A stretch of DNA of 64,000 nucleotides from Parabacteroides bouchesdurhonensis (GCF_900186615.1 NZ_LT896588.1:343361-407360); one strand, 5' to 3'. Shown: positions 43,455-51,625, counted from the first letter of the stretch. Notes: generated by a model from the letters alone, not told the origin. Numbers and translations: made by a program.

Positions 43455-44261
43455 TTATCCTCTGTATTCCGTCGGGTTTACCCCCAGATGTTGCTGGACG
43501 TAACGACTGAAATAGGCTGGCGAAGAGAAGCCGAACATATCGGATATGCGGACAAAAGTAAGAGACTTGTCGCGCAATAGGCGGGAAATATCGAGTGTGG
43601 TGTAACGGTTTATCCAATAATTGGCCGCATAGCCGCTGACTTTCTTGGAAACTTCCGAGAGGTATTTGGAGGTGACACAGAGGCAATCGGCGTAATAGGT
43701 TACTTCACGGTGTTCGCGGTAGGTTCCGTTTTCCAGCATATTGAGGAAACGAGACATGATGGAAGCGTTCTGGACGGAAACATTGTCTTCGCCATAAAGG
43801 TGAGAGTGGAAATCGAAGAAGTCGAGTATCATCATTTGCGTCGATGCGATAAGCATATCGCGATGGAAATGATGATCCGCATGGCATAACCGGTATTCCA
43901 CCATTTCAAAATCCTGCCGACACAACTCCTGCTGTTCGGTCGTCAGGCGCATAATGGGATTGAGAAACAGGGAGAGCTGTCCTTTCATGCCGTAGTTGTT
44001 TTGCGGCGTACTCAGTACAATGAATCCGGACGTGATATAAATCACTTTTACCTGAAAGTCTTCCGAGGGGCGAATCCATTCCACCAGTTTTCCTTTACGC
44101 ACAATCATCAGGTCGCCTGCGTGCAGTTCGCGTTCCTGTCCGTTGTATCCCAGCCGACACGTTCCGGACAGGCAAAGGGCATGTGCCAGATAATCGCTGT
44201 AGGTATCCGTACCCAGCCCTTCGAGCGTGTCTTTTATTATGATATTTTCTGTTTCCGCCAT
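43455..44261 (-). CDS. AraC-family transcriptional regulator
   Basis: The ATG at 44,261 (MAETENIIIKDTLEG) gives 268 residues. The frame is open to 44,288, but that start would fall on the gene's own -7 box. The N-terminal cupin-like sensor (~1-150: CRLGYNGQERELHAGDLMIV) is followed by a double HTH at the C-terminus (SKYLSEVSKKVSGYAANYWI; VRISDMFGFSSPAYFSRYVQQHLGVNPTEYR). It lies between the minus operon and the divergent reductase-TatAC operon. It is the only specific regulator in this cargo and the best candidate to bind the seven shared motifs. Confidence 0.93.
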   Translation of the reverse strand: MAETENIIIKDTLEGLGTDTYSDYLAHALCLSGTCRLGYNGQERELHAGDLMIVRKGKLVEWIRPSEDFQVKVIYITSGFIVLSTPQNNYGMKGQLSLFLNPIMRLTTEQQELCRQDFEMVEYRLCHADHHFHRDMLIASTQMMILDFFDFHSHLYGEDNVSVQNASIMSRFLNMLENGTYREHREVTYYADCLCVTSKYLSEVSKKVSGYAANYWINRYTTLDISRLLRDKSLTFVRISDMFGFSSPAYFSRYVQQHLGVNPTEYRG

Positions 44262-44285
44262 ATTCTTTCTTTTTATACTTGCCTG

Positions 44286-44293
44286 CAAAGATA
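44286..44293 (-). promoter_or_regulatory. -7 box (TATCTTTG) of the AraC-family gene
   Basis: A perfect TAnnTTTG 24 nt before the chosen start. No copy of the shared motif is seen at the -39 position, so the regulator gene may not belong to its own regulon in the same way. Confidence 0.55.
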
Positions 44294-44405
44294 CGAATTA
44301 TCAATCAAGTAGTGAATTTTTCCGGCAAGAATCATATTGCCTTTTTTACGGATATTTTCGAAGTATGAACTGCATAAGTGTAAAAACCGAAATAAATGTA
44401 TTTTC

Positions 44406-44452
44406 ATCCGTAATTCTTGTAAAGCCGGTTCGGGAGTGGCATCGTACTTTTG
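44406..44452 (+). promoter_or_regulatory. Operator-like motif and -7 box for the reductase-TatAC operon
   Basis: Motif 44406-44427 reads ATCCGTAATT, CTTGTAAA, GCCG and matches the copy at 23,951 at 19 of 22 positions. -7 box TACTTTTG (44445-44452) is 39 nt from the motif start. Confidence 0.7.
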
Positions 44453-44500
44453 CATTGTCGCAAATCGAGATAATTGTAATAACGCTTTAATATCATAAAT

Positions 44501-45511
44501 ATGTATTACAGAAATTTAGGACTCAGCGGATTAAGGGTGTCCGCTGTCGGACTTGGATGTATGGGCATGAGTCATGCCTACGGAGCACCTGCGGATAAGC
44601 ATGAGATGACCGGGTTGTTGGCCGATGCCGTGGAGATGGGCTATACTTTTTTCGATACCGCAGAATCGTATGGTACGGCGCAAAACCCGCATGACAACGA
44701 GGTTTTGCTGGGAAAAGCCTTGAAACCTTTCCGCGACCGAATCGTGATTGCCACCAAATTCGGCATCTCTTTCGAGAATCCGGAAGCACCGGGAACTCAT
44801 ACGGTCCTGACGGATTCCCGTCCGGAGGTAATACGCCGTTCTGTGGAAGGTTCGCTTCGCCGCTTACAGACCGACCATATCGACCTTTACTATCAGCATA
44901 GAATGGATTCTCGGGTAGAGCCGGAAGTGGTGGCTTCTGTTATGGCTGAATTGATAAAAGAAGGTAAAATCCTGCATTGGGGTATCTCGGAACCGAGTGA
45001 GGAGTATCTGCGCCGGGCACATAGAGTATGTCCGGTAGCGGCCATACAGAACCGTTTGTCGATGATGGCACGCTGGCACGAGTCGTTGTTTCCGACGCTT
45101 GATGAATTGGGCATCGGTTTCGTTGCGTTCTCTCCGCTTGCCAACGGTCTGCTCACGGAATGTTATTCGGCAGGTAGCCATTTCGATGCTGCAACCGATT
45201 ACCGCGCTTCCATGCCCCAGTTCAGGCAAGAGAGCTTTGAACGGAATCGGGCTTTGTTTGCCCTGCTCGACCGTCTGGCTGAAGAAAACCACGCCACTCC
45301 GTCACAGGTGGCCTTGGCGTGGATGATGGGCAAGCGTCCGTGGATAGTTCCCATTCCGGGAACCCGAAAGCTATCCCGCCTGAAAGAAAATATCGGGGCG
45401 ACCGATATTCAGTTGTCGATAGAGGAGATCCGAAAAATAGATGAGCTTCTCGACAATATGGATATGAGCGATGTATTCGGCGGTTCACCGGTCAAGTCAT
45501 CCGGGAATTAA
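44501..45511 (+). CDS. Aldo/keto reductase (cytoplasmic, YajO/AKR13-like)
   Basis: 336 residues without a signal. MYYRNLGLSGLRVSAVGLG is the classic start of this AKR group. The tetrad is in FFDTAESYGTAQNPHDNEVLLG, ATKFGISF and YYQHRMD. IPGTRKLSRLKENIGA is the NADPH-phosphate site. It reduces aldehydes or quinones in the cytoplasm. It heads the operon with tatA and tatC under a motif-bearing promoter. Confidence 0.93.
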   Translation: MYYRNLGLSGLRVSAVGLGCMGMSHAYGAPADKHEMTGLLADAVEMGYTFFDTAESYGTAQNPHDNEVLLGKALKPFRDRIVIATKFGISFENPEAPGTHTVLTDSRPEVIRRSVEGSLRRLQTDHIDLYYQHRMDSRVEPEVVASVMAELIKEGKILHWGISEPSEEYLRRAHRVCPVAAIQNRLSMMARWHESLFPTLDELGIGFVAFSPLANGLLTECYSAGSHFDAATDYRASMPQFRQESFERNRALFALLDRLAEENHATPSQVALAWMMGKRPWIVPIPGTRKLSRLKENIGATDIQLSIEEIRKIDELLDNMDMSDVFGGSPVKSSGN

Positions 45512-45538
45512 CGATATTTCAACAAAACCAAATTAACA

Positions 45539-45742
45539 ATGAACATTATGATGACACCATTATTTATCAGCGGTCTGGGTATGCAGGAAGTGCTGCTGAT
45601 CGCATTGGTCGTGCTGCTGTTCTTCGGTGGCAAGAAGATTCCCAAACTGATGAAAGGTCTCGGCAAGGGAGTACGTTCGTTCAAGGAGGGGATGAACAAT
45701 ATGGAAAAAGAAATAGAGGAAGAACCGGTGAAAAAAGAATAA
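45539..45742 (+). CDS. tatA: Twin-arginine translocase subunit TatA
   Basis: 67 residues. One membrane helix ([19 protein letters not shown]), then the TatA hinge [18 protein letters not shown] and an acidic, Lys-rich tail. The start may be 45,539 or a later Met (45,548 or 45,581). TatA forms the pore for folded proteins with RR signals. It stands next to tatC and within reach of the Tat substrates at 32,405 and 34,910. Confidence 0.94.
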   Translation: MNIMMTPLFISGLGMQEVLLIALVVLLFFGGKKIPKLMKGLGKGVRSFKEGMNNMEKEIEEEPVKKE

Positions 45743-45746
45743 GCGG

Positions 45747-46550
45747 ATGGCGGCTGATACGGACAAACAATCTTTCTGGGAGCACCTCGACGTGCTGCGT
45801 GCAGCCATCGTGAAGAGCCTGCTCGTAGCCGTAGTATTCGGCGTGGCGGCATTCTGTTTCAAGGAGGAACTGTTTGCCGTTATCCTCGCACCCAAAGATG
45901 CCAATTTTATTACTTACCGGCTGCTCTATTCACTCAGTAGCCTGGTGACGGAGGCCGGCGCACCGGATTTTCTCGTGAAGCTCATCAACACGGGACTGGC
46001 CGAGCAGTTCATCATTCACATGAAAACCGCATTATGTGCCGGTATCCTGTGTGCATCGCCATACATCCTCTACCAGTTGTTCCGGTTTGTGTCACCTGCC
46101 TTGTACGTCAATGAGCGGAAGTATGTGGTACGGGTGGTCGAAGGCGGCTATGCTATGTTCGCCTTGAGTGTGGCCGTCAGCTACTTTCTGATTTTCCCGC
46201 TGACGTTTCGTTTCTTGGGAACCTATCAGGTCAGCGGTGAAGTGGAAAACATGATTGCCTTGCAATCCTATATTTCCACGCTGATGACCATGTCGCTGGC
46301 AATGGGACTTGTTTTCGAGATACCGATTCTCTCATGACTGTTTGCTAAATTGGGACTGCTATCGGCCGGTTTCATGCGCAAATACCGCAAACACGCTATC
46401 GTGGCTATTCTTATGGTAGCCGCCATTATCACACCGACCTCTGATGTCTTCACGCTGTCGCTGGTTGCATTGCCGATGTGGTTGCTGTATGAGGTAAGTA
46501 TTCTTATCGTAAATAAAACAACACACAAAGACATTCGGACAGAGAAATGA
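45747..46550 (+). pseudogene. tatC: TatC with an in-frame TGA
   Basis: The TatC frame runs from ATG 45,747 (SFWEHLDVLRAAIVKS is the TatC signature) to TGA at 46,335-46,337 after IPILS. It then continues in the same frame as LFAKLGLLSAGFMRKYRKH, ITPTSDVFTLSLVALP and on to 46,550. The full length would be 267 residues. In relatives this site is probably Trp, so TGG to TGA is the simplest event. The truncated product (196 residues) loses the last membrane helices. Other genes here use TGA as stop, so recoding is unlikely. Confidence 0.85.
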
Positions 46551-46627
46551 TATTCTCCAAAACCTCTCTTAAATGACTACTAAAATGAATTTAACAATTA
46601 AATAAACTCATAAACAAGTAATTCAAC

Positions 46628-47415
46628 ATGAAAGAACAAATCAAAAAGTCTTCTCTTTTTTTGAAGGGAAGCAACACCAGCCCCACTTTGCTACTGAACA
46701 GGATGTAGCAGAAGAACTATTTGAGTTACTCTCCGAGGCGAGAGAACTCTATCTCCAAAATGTGATTGCGGATGGCAAGCGGTACAACCGCTATGTGGAT
46801 GACTTCATAAACAGTCACCGGTACATAAACTGCGATAATGCAGTTTGCCGGAACTGCCACGAAATGAACATCCACATCGTCAAAGGGCTGCTGACAGAAT
46901 GCACCCACTTTATCCATCCTCTTTTTACAGCATCAGATTTCTCCTTCGAGGAGTGCATGGTGTTGCGAAGGCAGTATGACAGGTCGGAGCCGTTGCCGAC
47001 ACCAATCGTGCATCGTACCGCTAAGGTGGCAGATGCCCCACCGCTTTCTTTCGGCTGTAATTTCACTCAAGAACAGATGACAGGTATTGTGTCTTGTGCC
47101 AATACTTATCATCTGTTTTGCGTTTCTATGCTCCGCATCGAGGATATGGGAGCTCTCTTTTCCTGCAAGGAGGGCTTTCATATCCGGGTGAACAACCTCC
47201 GCCATGTGGTTGTCCTTTTCGATGCACTTCTCGAAAACTCGTTCATCCAATCCCGCTGGCAGTCCGTTCTCGACAAAGGACGGTTCTTGCAATCCAAGAA
47301 CGGCAGACGGTTTATTACCGCTTCCAATCTCTCGTCCGCGCTTTCCACTGTCAGAAAAAATATGACATCGGTCGCCTACGAAATAAAAAGAGTCATCAAG
47401 GAACTGAAACTATAA
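46628..47415 (+). pseudogene. Hypothetical protein with a frame break in a T-run
   Basis: From ATG 46,628 (MKEQIKKSSLF) the frame stops early. With one more T in the seven-T run at 46,656-46,662 it continues as FFEGKQHQPHFATEQDVAEELFELLSE into the long frame ending at 47,415 (~263 residues). A GTG at 46,762 could give a shorter product of 217 residues. It has several Cys/His (CDNAVCRNCHEMNIH) and no family I recognise. Content suggests a mobile-element accessory gene. It could be decay, phase variation or a base-call error. Confidence 0.5.
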
Positions 47416-47872
47416 AGCAGGAATCTCTCGCAAAAGGGGAAAGCACTATGTTTGGTCAATCCGTACATAGTGTTTTGTATGTCTTCTGAAACCCGGAATT
47501 TCACTTTCGAATAGTGTCTTGCCATACTTGGATGTATCTACTCTCCAGATTGTTCACGCAAATAAATGCTACCTGATATGATTCTAAAAAAGGGAAAAAG
47601 TTGTATAATTGAGATTATTATATTCCTATTTCGATATAAGAACTTTGCCATTCATGGAAAACAAATTGGCGTGTCTGTTGTCCACGAAATTCCTTTCGGG
47701 GGAGCCCAATACCCCGACAGACAAATGTCTGTCGGCAGATATACAATGTTAGCAAGCATATTTATAGTATTATTTGTACAATATTGAATGACTAAAATCA
47801 GCGATTCTCAATAAACTCTAATCATGATAATAATACCTATTGGTTTTTATCTTTTTATTGCATAAGATTTTA
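47416..47872. other. Gene-free stretch
   Basis: No convincing coding sequence; a 73-codon frame at 47,566 has no family text or good start. The notable feature is the perfect palindrome at 47,714-47,735, preceded by GGGG and CCCC tracts. Confidence 0.6.
47714..47735. repeat. 22-bp perfect palindrome
   Basis: CCGACAGACA (47714-47723) and TGTCTGTCGG (47726-47735) are separated by only two bases. It has no T-run and so is unlikely to be a simple terminator. It could be an operator or part of a transfer origin. Confidence 0.8.
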
Positions 47873-47880
47873 TATCTTTG
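47873..47880 (+). promoter_or_regulatory. -7 box (TATCTTTG) of the XRE gene
   Basis: A perfect TAnnTTTG, 26 nt before the regulator's ATG. Confidence 0.6.
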
Positions 47881-47906
47881 CGTCGGAAATATTGAAAACA
47901 TTAAAG

Positions 47907-48107
47907 ATGGACAAGCCCAAAAATCGAATAAAAGAAGTGTTGGAAGAGAAAGGCATCAAGCAAACTTGGTTGGCGGAAAAACTCGGAAAAAGTTTTTGCA
48001 TCGTCAATTCTTATGTCTGTAACAGACGTCAGCCGAGTTTAGATGTATTGTTCGAAATAGCAAACATCTTACAAGTTAATCCGAAAGATTTAATCAGCAG
48101 TAAATAA
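47907..48107 (+). CDS. XRE-family HTH regulator
   Basis: The ATG at 47,907 gives 66 residues: MDKPKNRIKEVLEEKGIKQT, WLAEKLGKSFCIVNSYVCNRR and FEIANILQVNPKDLI, a whole Cro/C1-type HTH. A TTG at 47,892 is a possible alternative. It stands upstream of the PIN-GNAT operon with its own promoter and may repress it, as an antitoxin-like or control protein. Confidence 0.85.
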   Translation: MDKPKNRIKEVLEEKGIKQTWLAEKLGKSFCIVNSYVCNRRQPSLDVLFEIANILQVNPKDLISSK

Positions 48108-48121
48108 GCCCAAACATATGA

Positions 48122-48244
48122 AATGATACGAAATTCTCAAAAGCTCCGAATATAGTCTTGATCTGTTCAATCGTCTTAATGATTATCGGTTTTTGGTTGG
48201 CTTTAAAAGTCGGTAAAGATAAAAACGAAGAACACAACCAATAA
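48122..48244 (+). CDS. Possible small single-helix membrane protein (fragment?)
   Basis: An open frame of about 40 codons encodes one strong membrane helix (IVLICSIVLMIIGFWLALKV) followed by a charged tail ending in EEHNQ. The only ATG is late, at 48,179 (MIIGFWLALKV), so it is either a very short protein, uses a non-ATG start, or is a remnant. It lies between the XRE and PIN genes. Confidence 0.3.
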   Translation, partial: NDTKFSKAPNIVLICSIVLMIIGFWLALKVGKDKNEEHNQ

Positions 48245-48278
48245 AATATTCCATTAGTTCACCCAAATAATATTCCTG

Positions 48279-49745
48279 ATGAATATATTATTAGACACAA
48301 ATATCATTATCCCATTGGAAGATACGAGTAGGATTCTTGACACTTCCTTTGCCGAACTGCGTAAATTATCTGCAGAACAGCAACATTGTCTATATATTCA
48401 TCCGATACAGTTTGAAGATATCAACCGAGACAAGAATCAAGAAAGACAGAAAATCGTATTATCTCGATTAAGACAATATTCGCAAATAGAGAATCCTCCC
48501 ATTCTTTCCGTTCAGGAGTGCTACGAGCTTGGTTTGTCACAATCTAATGACAACGACAAGGTAGACAATAATGTATTGTTCGCCTTATATCGTGGAGCCG
48601 TACATCTTCTTGTTACAAATGATGAAGGCATACACAAAAAAGCTTTACGGATTGGCTTGCAGGATAAGGTATATCGGTTAGAACAATTCTTGTTATTACT
48701 CCGGCGATATACGACTGTCCCGTTTTCTTTCGATTACACTGGTGTAAAAGAACGTTTTTTATATGAAATAAACAAGAATCAACCTTTTTTCGAATCCTTG
48801 CGTCAATCATACGCTGGATTCGATCAATGGTTTCAGAAATGTGCTACAGATAAGCGAAAATGCTGGTGTATCGAAAACAGAGACGGTAATGTTGCCGCAA
48901 TCTGTATTTACAAACACGAACAGGACACTCGACTAACCGATAACGGGGAGATTATTCCCGGACGGATCTTGAAACTTTGTACTTTCAAGGTTGACACAAT
49001 GGCTCGTGGGAAAAAATTAGGCGAGCGACTTTTGTATATCGCATTCGATTATTGTGTAAAAAACAAGTTGGATTGGGTATATCTACATACGTTCGGAGAA
49101 GAACAGAAAACACTTGTAGGACTTTGTTTAGATTATGGCTTTTATTGCCTCGGTAAATATAAACAAGATGATGTTTATATCAAGCCAATGAAATTAATGG
49201 ATGATAATTGCGGTAGTTTGGATTCTTTGATAAGGTATTATCCCTACTTCAGGGATAATGAATCCGTTCAAAAATTTATTATTCCTATTCAGCCGCAATA
49301 TCATGAAGATTTGTTCCCGGACTTCAGTAGCATGAAAGGCTCTTTATTCGAGAAGGATCAATCGTTATATTCTTGTCAAGGAAATACGATCAAAAAAGCG
49401 TATTTGTGTCATTCCAAAATAAAAACGATTCGTAAAGGGGATATCATCCTGTTTTACCGAAGCAAAGACCGGAAATCCATACAATGTATGGGAATCGTCG
49501 AAGATGTTCTATTTTCAGAAAATATCAACGAAGTATTTCCTACCATTGCCAAAAGAACCGTCTACAGTTATTCAGATTTACTTAAAATTCTGGAGAAAAA
49601 GACGTTAGTAATACTTTTCCGGTATATCGCTCTTGATAAAGAAATATCCTATCAACAGATTGCTAAGGCCAAAGTTGAAGGATATATCCAAAGTATTAGA
49701 AAAATTGATAATCAACAATATTCAGCATTGATACATGAGAACTGA
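48279..49745 (+). CDS. PIN-GNAT-(ASCH/EVE-like) three-domain protein
   Basis: 488 residues. Residues ~1-140 are a PIN nuclease fold with acidic positions in LLDTNIIIPLED, NDNDKVDNNVLFAL and LLVTNDEGIHKKAL. Residues ~145-305 are a GNAT domain with RILKLCTFKVDTMARGKKLGER, where RGKKLG is the acetyl-CoA loop. Residues ~355-485 (IRKGDIILFYRSKDRKSIQCMG) look like an ASCH/EVE/PUA-type RNA-binding fold. PIN domains cut RNA; the GNAT and PUA-like parts hint at RNA modification or recognition. It overlaps the next gene by 11 nt. Confidence 0.78.
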   Translation: MNILLDTNIIIPLEDTSRILDTSFAELRKLSAEQQHCLYIHPIQFEDINRDKNQERQKIVLSRLRQYSQIENPPILSVQECYELGLSQSNDNDKVDNNVLFALYRGAVHLLVTNDEGIHKKALRIGLQDKVYRLEQFLLLLRRYTTVPFSFDYTGVKERFLYEINKNQPFFESLRQSYAGFDQWFQKCATDKRKCWCIENRDGNVAAICIYKHEQDTRLTDNGEIIPGRILKLCTFKVDTMARGKKLGERLLYIAFDYCVKNKLDWVYLHTFGEEQKTLVGLCLDYGFYCLGKYKQDDVYIKPMKLMDDNCGSLDSLIRYYPYFRDNESVQKFIIPIQPQYHEDLFPDFSSMKGSLFEKDQSLYSCQGNTIKKAYLCHSKIKTIRKGDIILFYRSKDRKSIQCMGIVEDVLFSENINEVFPTIAKRTVYSYSDLLKILEKKTLVILFRYIALDKEISYQQIAKAKVEGYIQSIRKIDNQQYSALIHEN

Positions 49746-50151
49746 AACGATCATATTATCCATTCATCCAAGTCATATTGAAAAAATACTATCTGGGGAG
49801 AAGCTATACGAATATCGCAAGCGCATTCCTACGGATATACGACATATTGTTGTATATGCAACTGCGCCTATCAAAATGATTGTCGCCTTGATTGAGATAG
49901 ATTCAATTTTAAAGGGAACGCCAGAATGCGTATGGGAAAAAACCAAAAGGCACGCCGGTGTCTCGAAGGATTTTTTCATGCTTTATTTTGCCGACCATCA
50001 AGATTCTTATGCTATCAAATTTAAGACGGTTTTCAAATTAGAGACGCCGAAATCTTTAATGTGCTTGGGTAATAATATTGCTGCTCCACAATCTTATACA
50101 TACCTCACAGAGACAACAGAGGAATTGTGTAATAAATTAGGACTAAAGTGA
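49735..50151 (+). CDS. ASCH-domain protein
   Basis: 138 residues starting inside the end of the previous gene. ILSIHPSHIEKILSGEKLYEYRKRIP is the ASCH signature, a PUA-like fold that binds RNA or cleaves acetylated nucleosides in some members. VYATAPIKMIVALIEID follows. Tight overlap with the PIN-GNAT gene and 7 nt to the Fic gene shows one operon. Two ASCH/PUA-like modules therefore act in the same system. Confidence 0.85.
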   Translation: MRTETIILSIHPSHIEKILSGEKLYEYRKRIPTDIRHIVVYATAPIKMIVALIEIDSILKGTPECVWEKTKRHAGVSKDFFMLYFADHQDSYAIKFKTVFKLETPKSLMCLGNNIAAPQSYTYLTETTEELCNKLGLK

Positions 50152-50158
50152 TTGAGCT

Positions 50159-51286
50159 ATGATAAACTTCGACGAATACATCCGCCAAGACGAACCGCAA
50201 AAACGGGAGAAAGGCTATGCGTGGCAGACTGCAATCGGCTTGCAGGCCGTCGATGGACTTAAGCCATCCCACTATCTGATTGAAATCGCCCGAAAAGATA
50301 TTGAGGGCGAAATTACGATTGACGAAGCAGAACAGCTCATAAAAAGCTACTACCAGTCGAAAGAAGCACGCATTCCCGAAAATGCGGAAATGCATGAGGC
50401 AGATACGGCATCGACCAACATTCGTAGGCTTCTTACCGAAAAAACATTTGCGTTTACGCTTGTCGGACTGACATCGATTCATCGTCGGATATTCGATGGT
50501 GTATTCAAGTTTGCCGGTCAAATACGCGATTACAACATCACGAAAAAGGAATGGGTACTTCGTGGAGATACAGTGCTCTATGTTTCTGCGCCCGATCTTC
50601 GCAAAGCGATTGAATACGACTTGGAACAAGAACGCCAGTTCGACTATTCCAAAGTGGACAGGAATGGATTAGTGAACCACATAGCCAAGTTTGTGTCGGG
50701 ACTATGGCAAATCCATCCGTTCGGCGAGGGAAATACCCGAACAACTGCCGTGTTCACGATTCTCTATCTACGTTCTATGGGCTTTGATGTGACAAACGAC
50801 CTATTCGCCAAACACTCGTGGTATTTCCGTAATGCACTGGTACGCGCCAACTACCAAAACGTGCAAAAAGGCATTATGCGCAATTCCGAATACTTGGAAC
50901 GATTTTTCCGCAATCTGTTATTGGGCGAAAATAACGAGCTGCGGAATCGGTATATGGTCGTAAATGCGCCGAAAGAATTGATTACAGAGCAAGCACAATA
51001 TGATAACCGTACAAGTACCGAACAACCTACCGTACAAGTAACCGAACAAGTTCTCGCTTTGTTGTCCGCCTTGTCAAACGAACAATTATCGCTGAAAGGA
51101 TTAATGGAGAAAGTCGGTTTGAAGCATCGCCCGACTTTTATAGAAAACTACATAAATCCTGCTATCGAGACTGGTATTCTCAAGATTCTATATCCCGATA
51201 AACCCAATCATCCAAGGCAAAAATATTTGCTGACAGCAAAAGGGCTGGCTTTATATAATGATCTAAAGATAAAACATTCTATCTAA
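50159..51286 (+). CDS. Fic-family protein (AMPylase-like)
   Basis: 375 residues. The Fic core at ~140-210 ends in the complete motif HPFGEGNTRT, with the catalytic His and the phosphate-binding residues. The C-terminal ~90 residues are winged-helix-like (LSLKGLMEKVGLKHRPTFIENYINPA). Fic enzymes move AMP or other nucleotides onto protein hydroxyls. I do not see a clear inhibitory S/TxxxE(G/N) helix, so control may come from another gene in this operon. Third gene of the PIN-GNAT operon. Confidence 0.9.
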   Translation: MINFDEYIRQDEPQKREKGYAWQTAIGLQAVDGLKPSHYLIEIARKDIEGEITIDEAEQLIKSYYQSKEARIPENAEMHEADTASTNIRRLLTEKTFAFTLVGLTSIHRRIFDGVFKFAGQIRDYNITKKEWVLRGDTVLYVSAPDLRKAIEYDLEQERQFDYSKVDRNGLVNHIAKFVSGLWQIHPFGEGNTRTTAVFTILYLRSMGFDVTNDLFAKHSWYFRNALVRANYQNVQKGIMRNSEYLERFFRNLLLGENNELRNRYMVVNAPKELITEQAQYDNRTSTEQPTVQVTEQVLALLSALSNEQLSLKGLMEKVGLKHRPTFIENYINPAIETGILKILYPDKPNHPRQKYLLTAKGLALYNDLKIKHSI

Positions 51287-51326
51287 TAGTTAGTCAATCG
51301 CAATTATATTACATTTACTAAAAGAC

Positions 51327-51625
51327 ATGAACTTATTTGATAAAGAGATATATACCTTTGCCGACATTCAATATTTAATCGATAATGGGGTTGAAGAATC
51401 TATACACCTCGATTTCAAGGCTGCAGGTGCTCTTGCAAAAGATGATAAAAAGAAAAACGAGATAGCCAAAGATGTGTCGGCATTTGCCAATTCCGACGGG
51501 GGAGTAATTGTTTACGGAATAAGCGAGATTGAGCATAAGGCAGATTCATATTCGTTTGTGGATGGTGATGTTTTTACCAAAGAATGGTTGGAGCAAATCA
51601 TAAATTCCAACATTTTCCAGGGTTC
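51327..51625 (+). pseudogene. AlbA_2 (Schlafen-type) domain gene, 3'-truncated
   Basis: The frame gives a typical AlbA_2 N-terminus: ESIHLDFKAAGALAKDDKKK, NEIAKDVSAFANSDGGVIVYGI and EWLEQIINSNI. It then leaves the family and stops at 51,629 (FQGS). The family normally continues for hundreds of residues. The break coincides with the truncated response regulator on the other strand, so this is an island or rearrangement boundary. Confidence 0.78.

Larger units (their letters stand above)
9100..51625. mobile_element. Genomic island (approximate limits) with nested elements
   Basis: The island begins with a tyrosine recombinase gene (9218). On the right it ends where two genes, an AlbA_2-domain gene on + and a response regulator on -, are both broken off near 51,610-51,645. 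Inside are mobile-element genes and a long cargo that is visibly GC-richer than the AT-rich flanks. I found no matching direct repeat that would fix the ends, so the limits are approximate and the segment may be a composite of several insertions. The left flank (8955-9217) does not contain the missing part of the response regulator. Confidence 0.5.

Noticed and set aside
44286-44332. Eighth copy of the shared motif before the AraC gene
   Set aside because: The sequence at the -39 position does not match the motif; a loosely similar TTCTTG-CCGG stretch is out of register.
46335-46337. TGA read as tryptophan (recoding) in tatC
   Set aside because: Other genes here, such as the Fe-S reductase at 34,910, end at TGA, so TGA acts as stop in this genome.
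47566-47787. 73-codon frame in the gap before the XRE gene
   Set aside because: No ribosome site, no family text, and it runs across the 22-bp palindrome.
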